DNA of 64,000 nucleotides, taken from contig CM022949.1 in NCBI GenBank assembly GCA_012931725.1, positions 60,512,106 to 60,576,105 of the forward strand, written 5' to 3'. The stretch's first letter is position 1. Every line of letters begins with the position of its first letter. Under the pieces are notes generated by a model. The model searched no databases. It saw nothing but the letters and a program-made list of their open reading frames with translations, and had not been told where the DNA came from. The position numbers and the translations under genes are program-made. Positions 32,185-43,164 of the stretch are shown here, piece by piece. Source of the stretch: Litsea cubeba. Lineage: Eukaryota > Streptophyta > Magnoliopsida > Laurales > Lauraceae.

Positions 32185-33728
32185 GGGTCAACAACATTTT
32201 CTTATATAGCCTCTTGGTCTTCTTCATCATCAGACCAGGATCCCTGTGGCTGTAAGGGGTTATACCAGATTATTGGCATAATGTGAGTTTCGGGAACCCA
32301 TTCTTCATCGGGGAGATATTCTCCTGTTTCAAGGGATTGCTCCCACTAGTCGGTGTAGTTGGATTCGAATCCATCATCAGTGTCGCTGGACTCGTATCCA
32401 TCAATGGAGAATCCAACTACCGAATTGCAAGAGTATGATCTCCCCTGCACGGCTTCTTTGAATTGAGGTGGTATGAAATCACCGAGAGTGAATTTTCTTA
32501 CCCCCTTTGAAGTCTCTGGAAGGGACGTTTCTGTTGGCCGCAGTGAAGCGGTAGAGGAGGCCTCTGCCTTTTTTTGGACTTCTTGTTTTGGCTGGGTCTT
32601 CTCTTGCCGTTTAAGCTTGAGGAGATGTTTCCTAGCCTGCCTTCGCTGTTGAGTTGTTGGCTTTGTTTTCACGATCTCCCAGTTTTCATCTTCTAGGAGA
32701 TCGGGATGTACCCATCTGGGTTGTTCGTCTAGTGTCGGGTAAGGAACCAGCTCTTCGGACTCTTCAATTCTATTTAACACCTTGAAGGAAGTAGTGATAT
32801 TCTTCTTTGATGATTTTGGTGTTTGTCCACATGACACCATGTTGACGGAGGCAGACCCATAGTTTTTGTCAAAGGTGATGACTCCATTTTTCCACAACTC
32901 GTTTATTTTCTCTCTCACAACAAAGCATTGATTGAGAGGATGTGAGATCATCTGGTGGTAACGACAGTATCGAGGATCGTTGGTTTTGCCAACATCTCCC
33001 AGTCTTTTGGGTTCAGGCAAGGTGAGCTTGCCACTTGCCTTGAGAGCCCCGAAGATTTCATCAACATCTTCATCAAATGGGTATTTCTTTTCTACTCGCT
33101 CTTTGAAGGCATCAGAGAGTTCAGGTCTCTTACCTGCAGCTTTATTTTCAGCTTTCTTTGGTGACTGAGGAGCTGACTTGGTTTGTACATTAAGGACCTC
33201 TTTTTTATTTGGTTTAGAGGTTGTAATGGTGGTTGGCTCTTTCCTTGATGATTTCTGACTGTTGAGGTCTTTAATCACCGTTTCAGTTTCCATGGAATCT
33301 TCTAGGAGTTCTCCTAGGTTCTTTGATTTATTGTCGATGATCATGGAGCGGATTCTAGCTCTCATGTTGTTTCAGCATATGTCGACTAGCGATGCTTGTG
33401 GCAGTACATCTGAGCATTTGTACGCCATTGCTTTCCACTTGTGAATGAAGTCGTATGTTGACTCATTCTCCCCCTTTTTTAGGCTACAAAACTGAGCCAT
33501 AGTAGCGGGATGATCCTCACCTTTGAAGTGAGTCAGGAAGCGTGTCTCTAGCATTGCCCAGTGTTGGATGGAGTCCTCCAGCAAAGTGGAGTACCAATCA
33601 AAGGCCGTACCTTTTAGGGTACTCATAAAGAGGCGGATCTTGAAGTGGATGACGTGCTGTCTGGCTAATCCTTGCCCCGTATATGTTTGGAGAGTAAGAT
33701 GCTTGAATTTTGAAGGGAATGGGACCGA
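32185..33728 (-). pseudogene. Copy B: gypsy gag fragment between two copia LTRs
   Basis: Minus strand. 33372-33626 is capsid-like (GTAFDWYSTLLEDSI, FLTHFKGEDHP). 32346-33365 continues with the lysine-rich segment, DPRYCRYHQMISHPLNQCF, and the linker present in copy C but deleted in copy A. A stop (TAG where copy C has GAG) ends it at 32346. A short deletion near 33640 shortens the capsid relative to copy A. Both edges are copia LTR insertions, so the rest of copy B is elsewhere. Confidence 0.85.
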
Positions 33729-35400
33729 TGTTGGGATTAGTGTATGCCCTAAAGCCCACTGACAGCACCCTCATCTCTGTTACTGGATATTTGCAGGTTA
33801 TTTATTAGAATTATTCTTTTCTCTTACTGCATGTATATATGTATGTTTGTGTAAGGTCCATTGTTTCTTGTAAATGACTTAGGTATGTAGTGTCTACACA
33901 CAGAAAGGTTTGAGTCATGGATACTTGAAACAATAAACTGGTTCATAACTGAGAGATGGAGTTGGGCACTTCATCTTGGTATAAGTTATAGTGAGACACT
34001 CTCCTAAATTAAGGGTGACTTACCTTAGTCACAGGAGGCTTTTCTGGATGTATCTCATTAGTGCATTTGTCATGCATTGAGCTGGACCATTATAGATGTG
34101 ATCTCTAAAATAGTACTATCACTGAGAGAGATCAAATCACCTTATGCTACTGAGTGACCAGTGCTATTAATCTTTAGCATATGTGGATGAACTGACGAAG
34201 TCGAGTTCTTGTGCTTTAATTCACTATGGGTGAGATCCTGTAAATGGGTCAAAAGCTCTGTGTTTTGGGTATTCTGGCTTGATTAGTTGGGACGTACATA
34301 TGTAATAAAGAATCTATGCCATCAAGTGAAGGAGAGATCATCCCCTTAGAATTATCTGATTAATCATAAAAAATCTAAGGTCTTAGTATATGGATCTTCC
34401 ATATGGATATTGAACTTGTGGGTCGCTCCCTGGATCAAGAGAATGATATCCGGATGATGATTAAGTTTATGATATGAAGTTCTAAGGTTGAGATATAATC
34501 AAGAAGGTCGATAGTACATTGAATTACCTGACTTGATTATGGATGTTACATAGAGGGGCATTACGGTCATTTCATTTAGTAGGTCGAAGACGAATGTCAC
34601 TTATTGACGAGCTAAAAATCATATTTTATTTGTCCCTGGAGTTCAGCCATAACTCTTTAGTGGAATGAGTTAAGGTTAAAAATGATCTTAATGTTGCTAT
34701 GGGATTAGTATGGACATTTTGGTCATTTTGGAAGCCAAGGGCAAATATGTCTTTTGGTCCCTTCTCTAACCATTTTCCTATATTGGCATGGTTTCCTGTT
34801 TTGTTTAAATGAAATGTGGTTGAATTGTTTTAATGGAAAAGTTATTGACTTGTGGGCCATGGTGTGTTTATCCATCCAATGGGGCAGCCATAAAGCGGGC
34901 CCCTTGTGTAAGGTTTCGAATCTTAAGTAGGTATCTTTACTTGGAAGGTTGGATTCCTCTTTGGGTAAGAAATCCTACAATTATTGTATCCTGATTATTT
35001 TATAAACAATTAATGGGAAGTGTTGCACGTCTATTATAGATGGTTGCAATTTTTATGGGATTGACTTCTTAGTTTTCTATTTCAAAAAGGAGAGAACTAA
35101 GAAGGAGATAAAATTTTTCCATACAAATCTCCCTCTTGGGCGTCCAACAGATAGGCAGCAAAAGATAAGAGGGAGATAGAGAAACTCTTGGGCGTGCAAC
35201 ATAACTCCCAGATTTTTATGGCCGTCCACATTAGTTTAATGGAGATTGTTGTCTTCATCTTTTTCTTCTTCCTTGAAAGGGGAAAATAATTTTTTGGGTC
35301 TTTTCCATTTAAAATAGTTCAAAAAACCTCTCAAGGAATCCATATTTTGATCCCACAATCATAACCAATAGGATTGGGTTGTGGAATAGAGGAGAAGATC
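33729..35400 (+). mobile_element. copia-4 LTR (same family as copia-1), 3' end cut by a CACTA element
   Basis: Starts TGTTGGGATTAGTGTATGCC, aligning with copia-1's LTR start, and follows it with frequent differences and some gaps to GGAATAGAGGAGAAGATC. There the CACTA end begins. The rest of the LTR and any internal region are not visible. Whether it is a solo, 5' or 3' LTR is unknown. Confidence 0.85.
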
Positions 35401-36667
35401 CACTACAACAAAAAAACACCATTGGTGACACCCTTTGGTGACAAAAAATCAATGTTGACACGAAACGCACGCGAAGGTGACAAAATTTTTTTTGCTTGTC
35501 ACGGAAAAGCTTTAACCAAATGCCAAATAAAATGGAGATACGGTGGCAAAAAATTTGTCACTAAAGATGTAATTTTTCCCTCTCCCGCCTCCACAGTCCC
35601 CTTTTCCCTCTCCAAGCCCTTTTCTCATTTTCCTTCTAATCCCTAACTCATTTCGTTCTTTCCCTCCACCTGAATCTGCTCGATCTCCTCTCATCTCCTC
35701 TCATCTACATCGCAGGTCTTTCATATCCAGAAAACCCAGTCCAGATCCCATCTCCTCTCATCCATTTCTATCTCTCCCTCCCTCGCCAGACCTCTCCCAG
35801 TGGCGCATGACCCTCATCGCCAGTACTGGCCAGCGTTGGAAGGTGCCCCCGAAAGCCAACAGATCCTTCATCTTCTTCCCCGCGCCGCCGGACGCCTCCC
35901 CTGCACCAGGTGACCCCTCCCTCTTCCTGCGCACCATTCCCCCTCTGCTCTCTATTTCTTCTCTGTTCTCTCTCACCCTCGATCCCCATCTCTTTGTTTC
36001 CTCCCTGTCTACTCTCCTACCTCCCTTCCTCTCTTCTTCTTCCTCCCCTGTCTCCCCTTGCCGGCGCACCTGCACACCACTCCCTCTCTCCCTCGGTACT
36101 CTTTTTCTTCTTCTTCTTCTTCTTCTTCTCTCTTGCTTCTAACTGTCTGTCCCCAAGGTAAGTCTTCTACTCCTCCTCCTTCTTTATTTACTTGTTTTCT
36201 CTTTCTCTGTATAATCTGAAATGAAAGTTGGCTTCTTGAAATAAACATAGGTTTTTTTTTTTCTGGTTCTGTAATCGGTTTATAGGCTCAGATTTATGGT
36301 TTTGTTGTTATCTTTTTTAGGCTTTATTTCTTAAGCAATAGCAATTGAGTGTGTATCTCATCGATCTGATGCAGGGTCTCTCTAGGTTTTGAATTCTCTT
36401 TCTAGACTCAATTTCGCAGTTGGGTAGGTCTGCATTGCACCTGATTTGGTTGCATTCTCAGACAATTGGGTGGATTCGGACCTGTTTTTCTGCAACTGTG
36501 CCTATGAATGCTTAAAGTGTCCAGCTAGCAAAATCATCTTAAAAGATATGTTTTATTTGGTTTGTCATACTGTATATCAATTTCTTCTTTCTCACCATAC
36601 GTATAAAGTACAGGTCAAAGTGTCAAATTGAACAGAAAAAAAATTGTGGATTTGCTGGGATTGGGGG
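35401..36667 (+). mobile_element. Left end of a CACTA (En/Spm-type) transposon, possibly carrying captured gene sequence
   Basis: Begins CACTACAACAAAAAAACACC at a sharp break in the copia-4 LTR. The first 180 bp hold subterminal motifs GGTGACA (three copies) and TTGTCAC or CTTGTCAC (two), as in plant CACTA ends. From about 35580 the sequence changes to a CT-rich stretch like a gene 5' region, with a GTAAGT donor-like site near 36168 and a (TTC)n run at 36103-36130. The opposite end is not seen. No transposase is visible. Confidence 0.7.
36103..36130 (+). repeat. (TTC)n microsatellite
   Basis: About nine TTC units within the CT-rich, gene-leader-like part of the CACTA segment. Confidence 0.85.
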
Positions 36668-38094
36668 TGTAAGACCCCGACCCCCAATCCCTTTGTTTAG
36701 TATTGTTTTAATCGTGGTTTAACTTGTTAAGTGAGATTTGATTTAGTTTGACCGCGTTTTTGAGTTTGACCGGATTTTTCCATAACCTTGGAGATTTTGA
36801 GACCGTTGACTTTGGTTTGACCCGGTATATACGATATGTACTTTTTTATGAGAAATTACTTCTAATTTCTAAAAAATCTGAATTTGGTGTATTTTGACTC
36901 ATTTGATGAAGTTTAACAACTTTCATGTTTTGACCATTTTGATTTGATACTCAGAAATCACGTTTTTCGAGGAAAATGGGCAAAAATGACATTTTCACTA
37001 AATCTGTCCATGAATTTCGAAAATTTCAGAAATTGGGGAAAATATACTTTTTAGAAAATAGATTTTTTGAGGATCATTTTATCCTTCTTCGTCGATCTCG
37101 TCCGGGGCCCCCAAGATGATGTTTTAGCCATTGCAAGTTTTAGACCTGGTGGGGCCCACTTTCCACTCAACTTTATCAACCCATCTCCCTCACGTTTTCA
37201 AATCTGCAACCCATTTTCAGTTTCAGCACTCAGAAACTAGAGAGAAAACCTTCTTCTCCTTTCATCTTTCTCCTCCTTGCATGTTAGCCATTTGAGCTTG
37301 GATTGAAAATCTGAGAGCACCATCTTCTTCCTCTCCTTCCTAGCTCTCCATTGCACCCATTTATTTGAGGATTTCAGCTGGACTACTACCTCTTCTTCTT
37401 CCTTGCTTCTTGTTTGGATAGCTTCAGGTAAGAACTCCTCTTCATCTCTTCAATGGAGTCTTTTCAGCTCCTAAAATATCCGTTTTTCAAACATGCAAAC
37501 CCATTTTCGAATTGGGTCTTTGTTTTCAAGATTTTGGTTGGATTTTGAGGTGTCTTTCTTGGGGCTTTTTGTAGGGCTCGGTTCAGCTGTAGGAAGAGAT
37601 CCTTGAGGAGGTTTTTGGTTTGACATTGGGCTAAGGCAAGTGAATAAATTGATGAAATGCATGCATTTGAATCTTGTTTATATAGTTTTTGATTTGAAAA
37701 ATGTGTTCCATTTGAATGATCTGATTAGTTGTTTAAAGCTGGATTTTTTTTTTAGAAGATTGTAGTGTTTGATTTATGCTCAGTTTTGGAAATGACTTTG
37801 TTTAGATTAGCATGGAAAAGCCTGGTTTTCTTTGTTAAGAACTCTCCATGTGAAAGTTCAGTTCAGTTTTTACATCTACTTATGAATTATTTCTGATTTT
37901 CATGTTAAATCTGTAAATGAGATGTGATATTTTGATTTAATGTTGAATGGAGAATGAATGAGGCTTGATCAATCTGATTCTTAATGTTGGAAAGTTGTTG
38001 GATGTGAAGGAGGGAAAAAGAGGTTTCAAAAAGGGATGAAAAATCACCCCAAACAGTGCTGAAACGCACTTCCAGCCATGTCAAACAGAGGGCA

Positions 38095-38132
38095 GGCTCG
38101 CTAGAGCGAGCCTGGTCTCGCTCTAGCGAGCC
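38095..38132. repeat. Perfect 16 bp inverted repeat with 6 bp loop
   Basis: GGCTCGCTAGAGCGAG (38095-38110) and its exact complement at 38117-38132, separated by CCTGGT. A related CCCGCTCGAGCGGAC lies at about 38158. Could form a hairpin in RNA or a cruciform in DNA. Confidence 0.9.
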
Positions 38133-38209
38133 CAGCATCTGGCAGGGTCTGCTCCAGGCCCGCTCGAGCGGACCCAGCCCAGTTCTGGGCCCTTTTCAGG
38201 GCCTGGTTT

Positions 38210-38640
38210 GGGGGGATTTTTGAGGGACTTTTTGGGCCTGATTCAAGATGGTTTTGGGGCCATTTTAAAACCTGATTTTTGGGTCATCTTTGGGCCTGAT
38301 ATTGGACAGATTTAAAACTTATTTTGTGGGCCTGGTTGAGATTAGTTTTGGGCTGCTTTTAAAGTTTGTTTTGTGGGCCATTCAAGTTTGGTTTTGGGGC
38401 TGTTTTAAAACTTGTTGGTGGGCCTGTTTCATGGTTAGTTTGGGCTTGTTTCAAAACTTATTTCTTGGACCATTAAAGGTTCAGTTTTGGGGCTGTTTTA
38501 AAGTTTGTTTTGTGGGCCATTAAAAGATTAGTTTTGGGCTATGTTAAAAACTTGTTTGTGGGCTATTCAAGGTCAGTTTTGGACTGTTATTAAGGACTGT
38601 TGTGGGCTCGGTTTAAGGCCAACTATAGGCCTGTTTTAAA
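38210..38640 (+). repeat. Degenerate tandem repeat of about 58 bp in the large solo LTR
   Basis: About seven units of TTTTGGGGCTGTTTTAAA, then CTTGTTTTGTGGGCC, then (A)TTCAAGGTTAG. It begins just after a GGGCCTG-rich start near 38190. Confidence 0.8.
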
Positions 38641-39145
38641 GAGTTTGGATTTACTTGTAATGCTTGGAATTTGTGAAATGGGAATGGGACCAATGAGAGA
38701 ATGAACGTATGTAAAATTACCCGGGAACCTTTCGTGTCTCAATGCGCACTTTATCATTTAAACATTATGGATTTTCATTGGCATCAAACACATTCTTTAT
38801 TTATCAATGTTTAAAGCTTAAATGTGTATTGTGATGGTTCCTTGGTAAATCATTAAGTCATTCTCCACTATCCATTCCATTTCAAGTCAGAAAATGTATT
38901 TGTATTTGTATTTGTATTCTTTGGTAAACTAATTTAAATAGCATCGGTGATTTGCTATAAAATCATGTGTTTTCCCATGTTCGAAAGGGTTGACCGTATG
39001 ATTTTATACAAATCACCTTGATGCGTATTTGAACAGTTTACCAGAGATATTCGTATGTTTTCTCCGATTCGATTTGAAAAGAGATTGGAGTATGTTCGTC
39101 ACATTCGGGATTTCTTCGATAAGACTATTGTTTTGACAACACTAG

Positions 39146-39524
39146 TATTTGAAAATAAAAACCTCGAGGCAAGACGGGGCCAGAGCTATGTGGTGCGAGC
39201 CCATGAGCCAAAGAGGCTATGACTTCGAAAATAAAACCCCGAGGCAAGACGGGGCCAGAGCTATGTGGTGTGAGCCCCTGAGCCAAAGGGATTAGTATTA
39301 TGTTAGATTTGTATCGGTTTGAGTTTGAAAACTAAAGGCACCACTAGGCTTAGGTCACCTTGTCGGGCTGATCACCCGGCTTGGGATCTTTAATTCGTCC
39401 GCCAGCTGCAGCTTGGATTCTGTCTGTACCGACCATGGCAACGGTTTTATCTGCCGGTCCCATTTGTATGGCTACGGTTCTGATTTCTGATCTGCCGGTC
39501 CCATTTGTATGGCTACGGTTCTGA
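39146..39524 (+). repeat. Two short direct duplications in the large solo LTR
   Basis: A roughly 75 bp unit (AAACCTCGAGGCAAGACGGG, GCCAGAGCTATGTGGTG) occurs at about 39146-39217 and 39221-39292. A 35 bp unit (TCTGCCGGTCCCATTTGTAT, GGCTACGGTTCTGAT) occurs near 39450 and near 39490. Confidence 0.85.
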
Positions 39525-40533
39525 TCCCATTTTTAGTACCACGTTCAGTGGCTACGCTCTGTCTGCTCTTATTACTTCGGTAATAGGAGGATTTAGCTAT
39601 TTGTGGTTGCCAGTGTTTTATCTGCACATTTCTTTAGTTTATGATTCTTGTTGGTTATACTTTTATGCTTTGATTTGTTTAATGTTTACGATATCGATCT
39701 TTATTGTATCGTCCCTACTATTCAGTTTTAAATGTATTTCCAATTATTAAATGTTTTGCTTAGGTGGTTATCTTTTCGAGACATTTATGCTTTAGAGACT
39801 GTTCGTTTATTTGTCTTGATATTTATGTTCGGTCTTTCGATCGTTTTATCGTGATTTATTGTTATTATTGGTTAGGCTCTTTATTCAGTTTTACGATGAT
39901 TTCACCAGGTTTTATGTATGTTCTTTTGTTTCATATTATTTGTTTATTTGCTTGCCAGACCGTCGTGTCTGACCCTTTTTGTTTGGTGCCAGTTTTCTTC
40001 TTTTCTGGTTTTAGGTGTTTGATCAGAGGAGGCGGATGGGACCGCCGGTTTGACGTGAGAGGCTGCCAATTGATATCATCTAGATGTCAAGTTTGGCACC
40101 GGAGTTCGTATCAAATCCTTGAGGGTAGTATTTTTGTTTAGTTGGATATATTTTTGTATGGCTTTATTAGACTTTTTATTGGGTTTGTAATTAAGACACT
40201 TGTTAATTGTAATTTGAACATGTGGGAATTAATTAGTCTTGTTACTACCAGCTCAGTGTGTTCTGATATATGATTTATGCCAGTCTGCTTATATGATGGC
40301 TTTATGGAATTGGTTGCGTGCGACACGGAACCCGATGGCCACGGATTCCGGGTCGTAACACCATGTTTAGCTTCCGCGAAAAATATACTCTGATTGTGTT
40401 GGAATGTGATTATCCTCATTCACGCGGATCTTGGGGAACTATAACAAAAAATTTCAAATTATCCCAAAATTTCGCACTCCGGGATCGGATCACTGCAGGG
40501 CCCGGTTTCGGGGTGTGACAGGGGGCATACGGG

Positions 40534-43139
40534 TGTTGACACCAAAAATGTCACTTTGCCTCTTCAAGATCCAAAGAGCTACATGAAGTCGCAACCTGCC
40601 ATAAATAGGCAATGCTACTTCCAAAAATCAAATATTGTCAGAATCAAACAAAAACTGCAAGATCCTTCAAGACAGCCAAAAGAGGAGTACACAAGAAGTT
40701 TCGGGCCATTTCAAAATCATTTGGCCTAACTTCGCTTCTCCGACAGCCGAAAAGGAGCTCTCGGCGGCAAAAGCATTGGAGACACCAAATCTTCGATCAG
40801 AGCCGATGGATGGCCTCAAAATACAGCCAAAAGGCTCCACGTCAAGTTCCGAGTCAAACCGACAACGTTTGACCCTACATCAACCCTCGAACAGCTAAAT
40901 CAAGCCTCTCGGCGGCGAGAACCACCGAGGCCATTACTCATCAGATAGAGCACATGGACGGCTTCAAAATGCTTATAAAGGGCTACACGTCAAATTTCAG
41001 GTCATTTTCACAACATTTGACCATAGTTTGACGCTCGGAAGCCAAATCAGGCCTCTCGGTGGCAAAGCTCTCTGGGGCCATGGTTTCCAAGACAGTGCCT
41101 ATGGATCATCTTAAAATGACTCCAATAGGTTCCCTGTCAAATTTCAAGTCAATCGGACATCGGTTGACCGCACATCAAACCGCGACATCTTCATCGCGAC
41201 AAAAGCAAGTCTATTGGTGATAGGACCCCAAACGGCTTCAAAACTAAAAAAAAAAAAGCCTATGGTTGGTCTTATTATTGCTCAGGAGGCTTCACACCAA
41301 ATTTTAGGTCATTCCGACATCGTTTGTCCCAGTTTCAGCTTCTGACGAAAAATCAGCAGCTCTGCGCGACAAAGTCTTCGGCTTTCTCAGGAAATTGGAA
41401 ACTTTGCAAAACAAAATGCAAGGATTCTCATCAGGTTTGCTACAAAGAAATCAGGCCAATAAATGGTCAAAATGTCAAGGAAAAGTACAGGAGAAAAAAG
41501 AATCGAAAAACAGCAAAAACGGACACAAAACGGGACAAAAAGGGGGGAAAACCCCCCCAGGGTCCTGCGACCCTGGCCCGGGGTCGCCGGCGACCTTGGA
41601 GCCCGGGGTCGCCGGTAAGGCCCCGGAAACCCCGATTTTCGCCGTTTTTTCGCGATTCGAAGCGCCCAGCCTCTGGTACTTTCCAAAATTCATGCTTTTG
41701 AGACACCAAATCCTCTGACATCCGTCCAAAACACGGGTTAATCATCAAGAGTATCGAAAACAATATTGATCGCCACCCTGTCAACCAAAAAAAAGAGTGC
41801 TTTCTACCCGACCGATCGAGAAATCGACAGGACAGATGGCACCAACCCGTTGTTAGCAACAAACACCTGAAATTACATGGTCATCTGATGTCGATCTACA
41901 TGAAGATCCATCGATGATCATCACCAGAAGAATCCCAAAAGACGCGGCACGGCCCGCGACTCTTCAGCTGGTCGGCGACCACTTAATGTGATTAATTGTC
42001 TAGCTTTATTACAGTCATTAATCCATTTCTTTGGACGGACCAATCAGAAGCAAGCATCCGGGAGTTACAAGTCAAGAGATTCATGGCATTTAACCCAGGA
42101 AACTCCTCCCATCATGGCGATTAAAGGCGATTAAATGCCCTCAATCTCCTCCGGCCAATCAGAAGCCAAGAAAAAGGAGTTACAAAATAAAGAATTCAAT
42201 CTTGTAACTCCTCCCTTTATGTAGCTTTATGACAATTAAAGCTCATAAACCCTCCTAAAATGGCCACCTAAAAGCCTATAAATAGGAGAGCTCTCCAAGA
42301 AGAAAGGATCATCAGAAAAAAGCACAAACACACAGACAGACAGAAACACAGAAATTCAGAGAAGGAAAAGAAAGAAAACTCTGCGGAAGTTCTACACCGG
42401 CCACCGCAACAAGTTGACAAAAGTCCCTTGGGGGATACCCCCCCCCCCAAGGTCCTTGCCTTCTCCTGCTGCCGCCAATGGCTTAGACATGGCTTTTCAA
42501 GCCCGTCTACTCGGCTTTTCATTGGACATAGGACCTTCTTTTGGTCCTTGTCCTCTAAAAACCTGAGGTTATAGCCAAGCCAAGCGAATCAATAGCATCT
42601 TCTGTTCTCATCTGCATGGATGATGGCGAAGCCCACATATGGCTTGCGACCGTCAATCTAAACGAGTCCCCCACAATCTCCTGAGAAGTTAGATCCTCCT
42701 TTTCTTGCTTTTCATTGTAGTTTGTATTTTTTCAAAAGAGACAAAAATCACAACTCTTGTCTTTCATTATTGATAAGGATTGTAAATCGGCTATAAACGC
42801 CAAAATCGGCTATAAACGCCAAAAATCGGCTATAAACGCCAAAATCAGCTATAAATGCCAAAAAAAATCGCCTTTCACGGCAAACCAAGAAAAATGTCTC
42901 TTTTCTTAAATATATGTGCAATGGAAAACTTGAAAGAAGTTGATTTCCTTTTTACTTGCGAAGGTTGATCTCCGGATCACCACTTGCAATTCCAAGTAAA
43001 ATAGAAAATCTGGCACACCCACACAAAAAAAGAAATGTTGATGCACGCCCCTGCCCCCTAGTTACAAAAGGGTCGGAACCAAACGGACTCCCACGTCCGC
43101 CGACCCTCGGTAGGAACCGAGCAGGAGCGCGGTCCATCA
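40534..43139 (+). mobile_element. Copy C 5' LTR
   Basis: 2606 bp, TGTTGACACC to GGTCCATCA. TATA-like TATAAATA at 42277-42284; U3 is therefore about 1.75 kb and R-U5 about 0.83 kb. It holds the GC-rich palindrome GGTCGCCGGCGACC (41582-41595) and the TATAGCCGATTT-type array (42785-42868). It matches the LTRs of copies A and D. Confidence 0.92.
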
Positions 43140-43142
43140 AGC

Positions 43143-43164
43143 TGGCTCCACCCGGTGGGACTCG
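43143..43164 (+). promoter_or_regulatory. Candidate primer-binding site of copy C
   Basis: TGGCTCCACCCGGTGGGACTCG read as two pieces, three bases after the LTR end. It has one more base than copy A in the acceptor part. The GTGGGACTCG part looks like a tRNA T-arm complement. tRNA not assigned. Confidence 0.55.

Larger units (their letters stand above)
36668..40520 (+). mobile_element. Large solo LTR, 3.85 kb, probably Ty3/gypsy
   Basis: Starts TGTAAGACCCCGACCC and ends TTTCGGGGTGTGACA; the two ends are imperfect inverted copies. It is flanked by GGGGG on both sides (36663-36667 and 40521-40525). It has no gag or pol. Size and end sequence suggest a Tekay/Del-like chromovirus LTR, but that is inference. 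Internal repeats are listed separately. The orientation given is arbitrary. Confidence 0.75.

Noticed and set aside
35758..36248. Arg/Glu-rich and Ser/Pro/Leu-rich ORFs on both strands
   Set aside because: Shadows of a CT-rich, TTC-repeat segment. I cannot support a coding frame.
37757..37764. TTGTAGTG as the right end of the CACTA element
   Set aside because: It lies inside the large solo LTR and lacks adjacent subterminal repeats. Chance match.
40521..40533. GGGGGCAT before copy C's LTR as a polypurine tract, which would make 40534 a 3' LTR
   Set aside because: Only eight bases match D's tract, the sequence further left shows no element 3' end, and PBS plus leader follow the LTR on its right.
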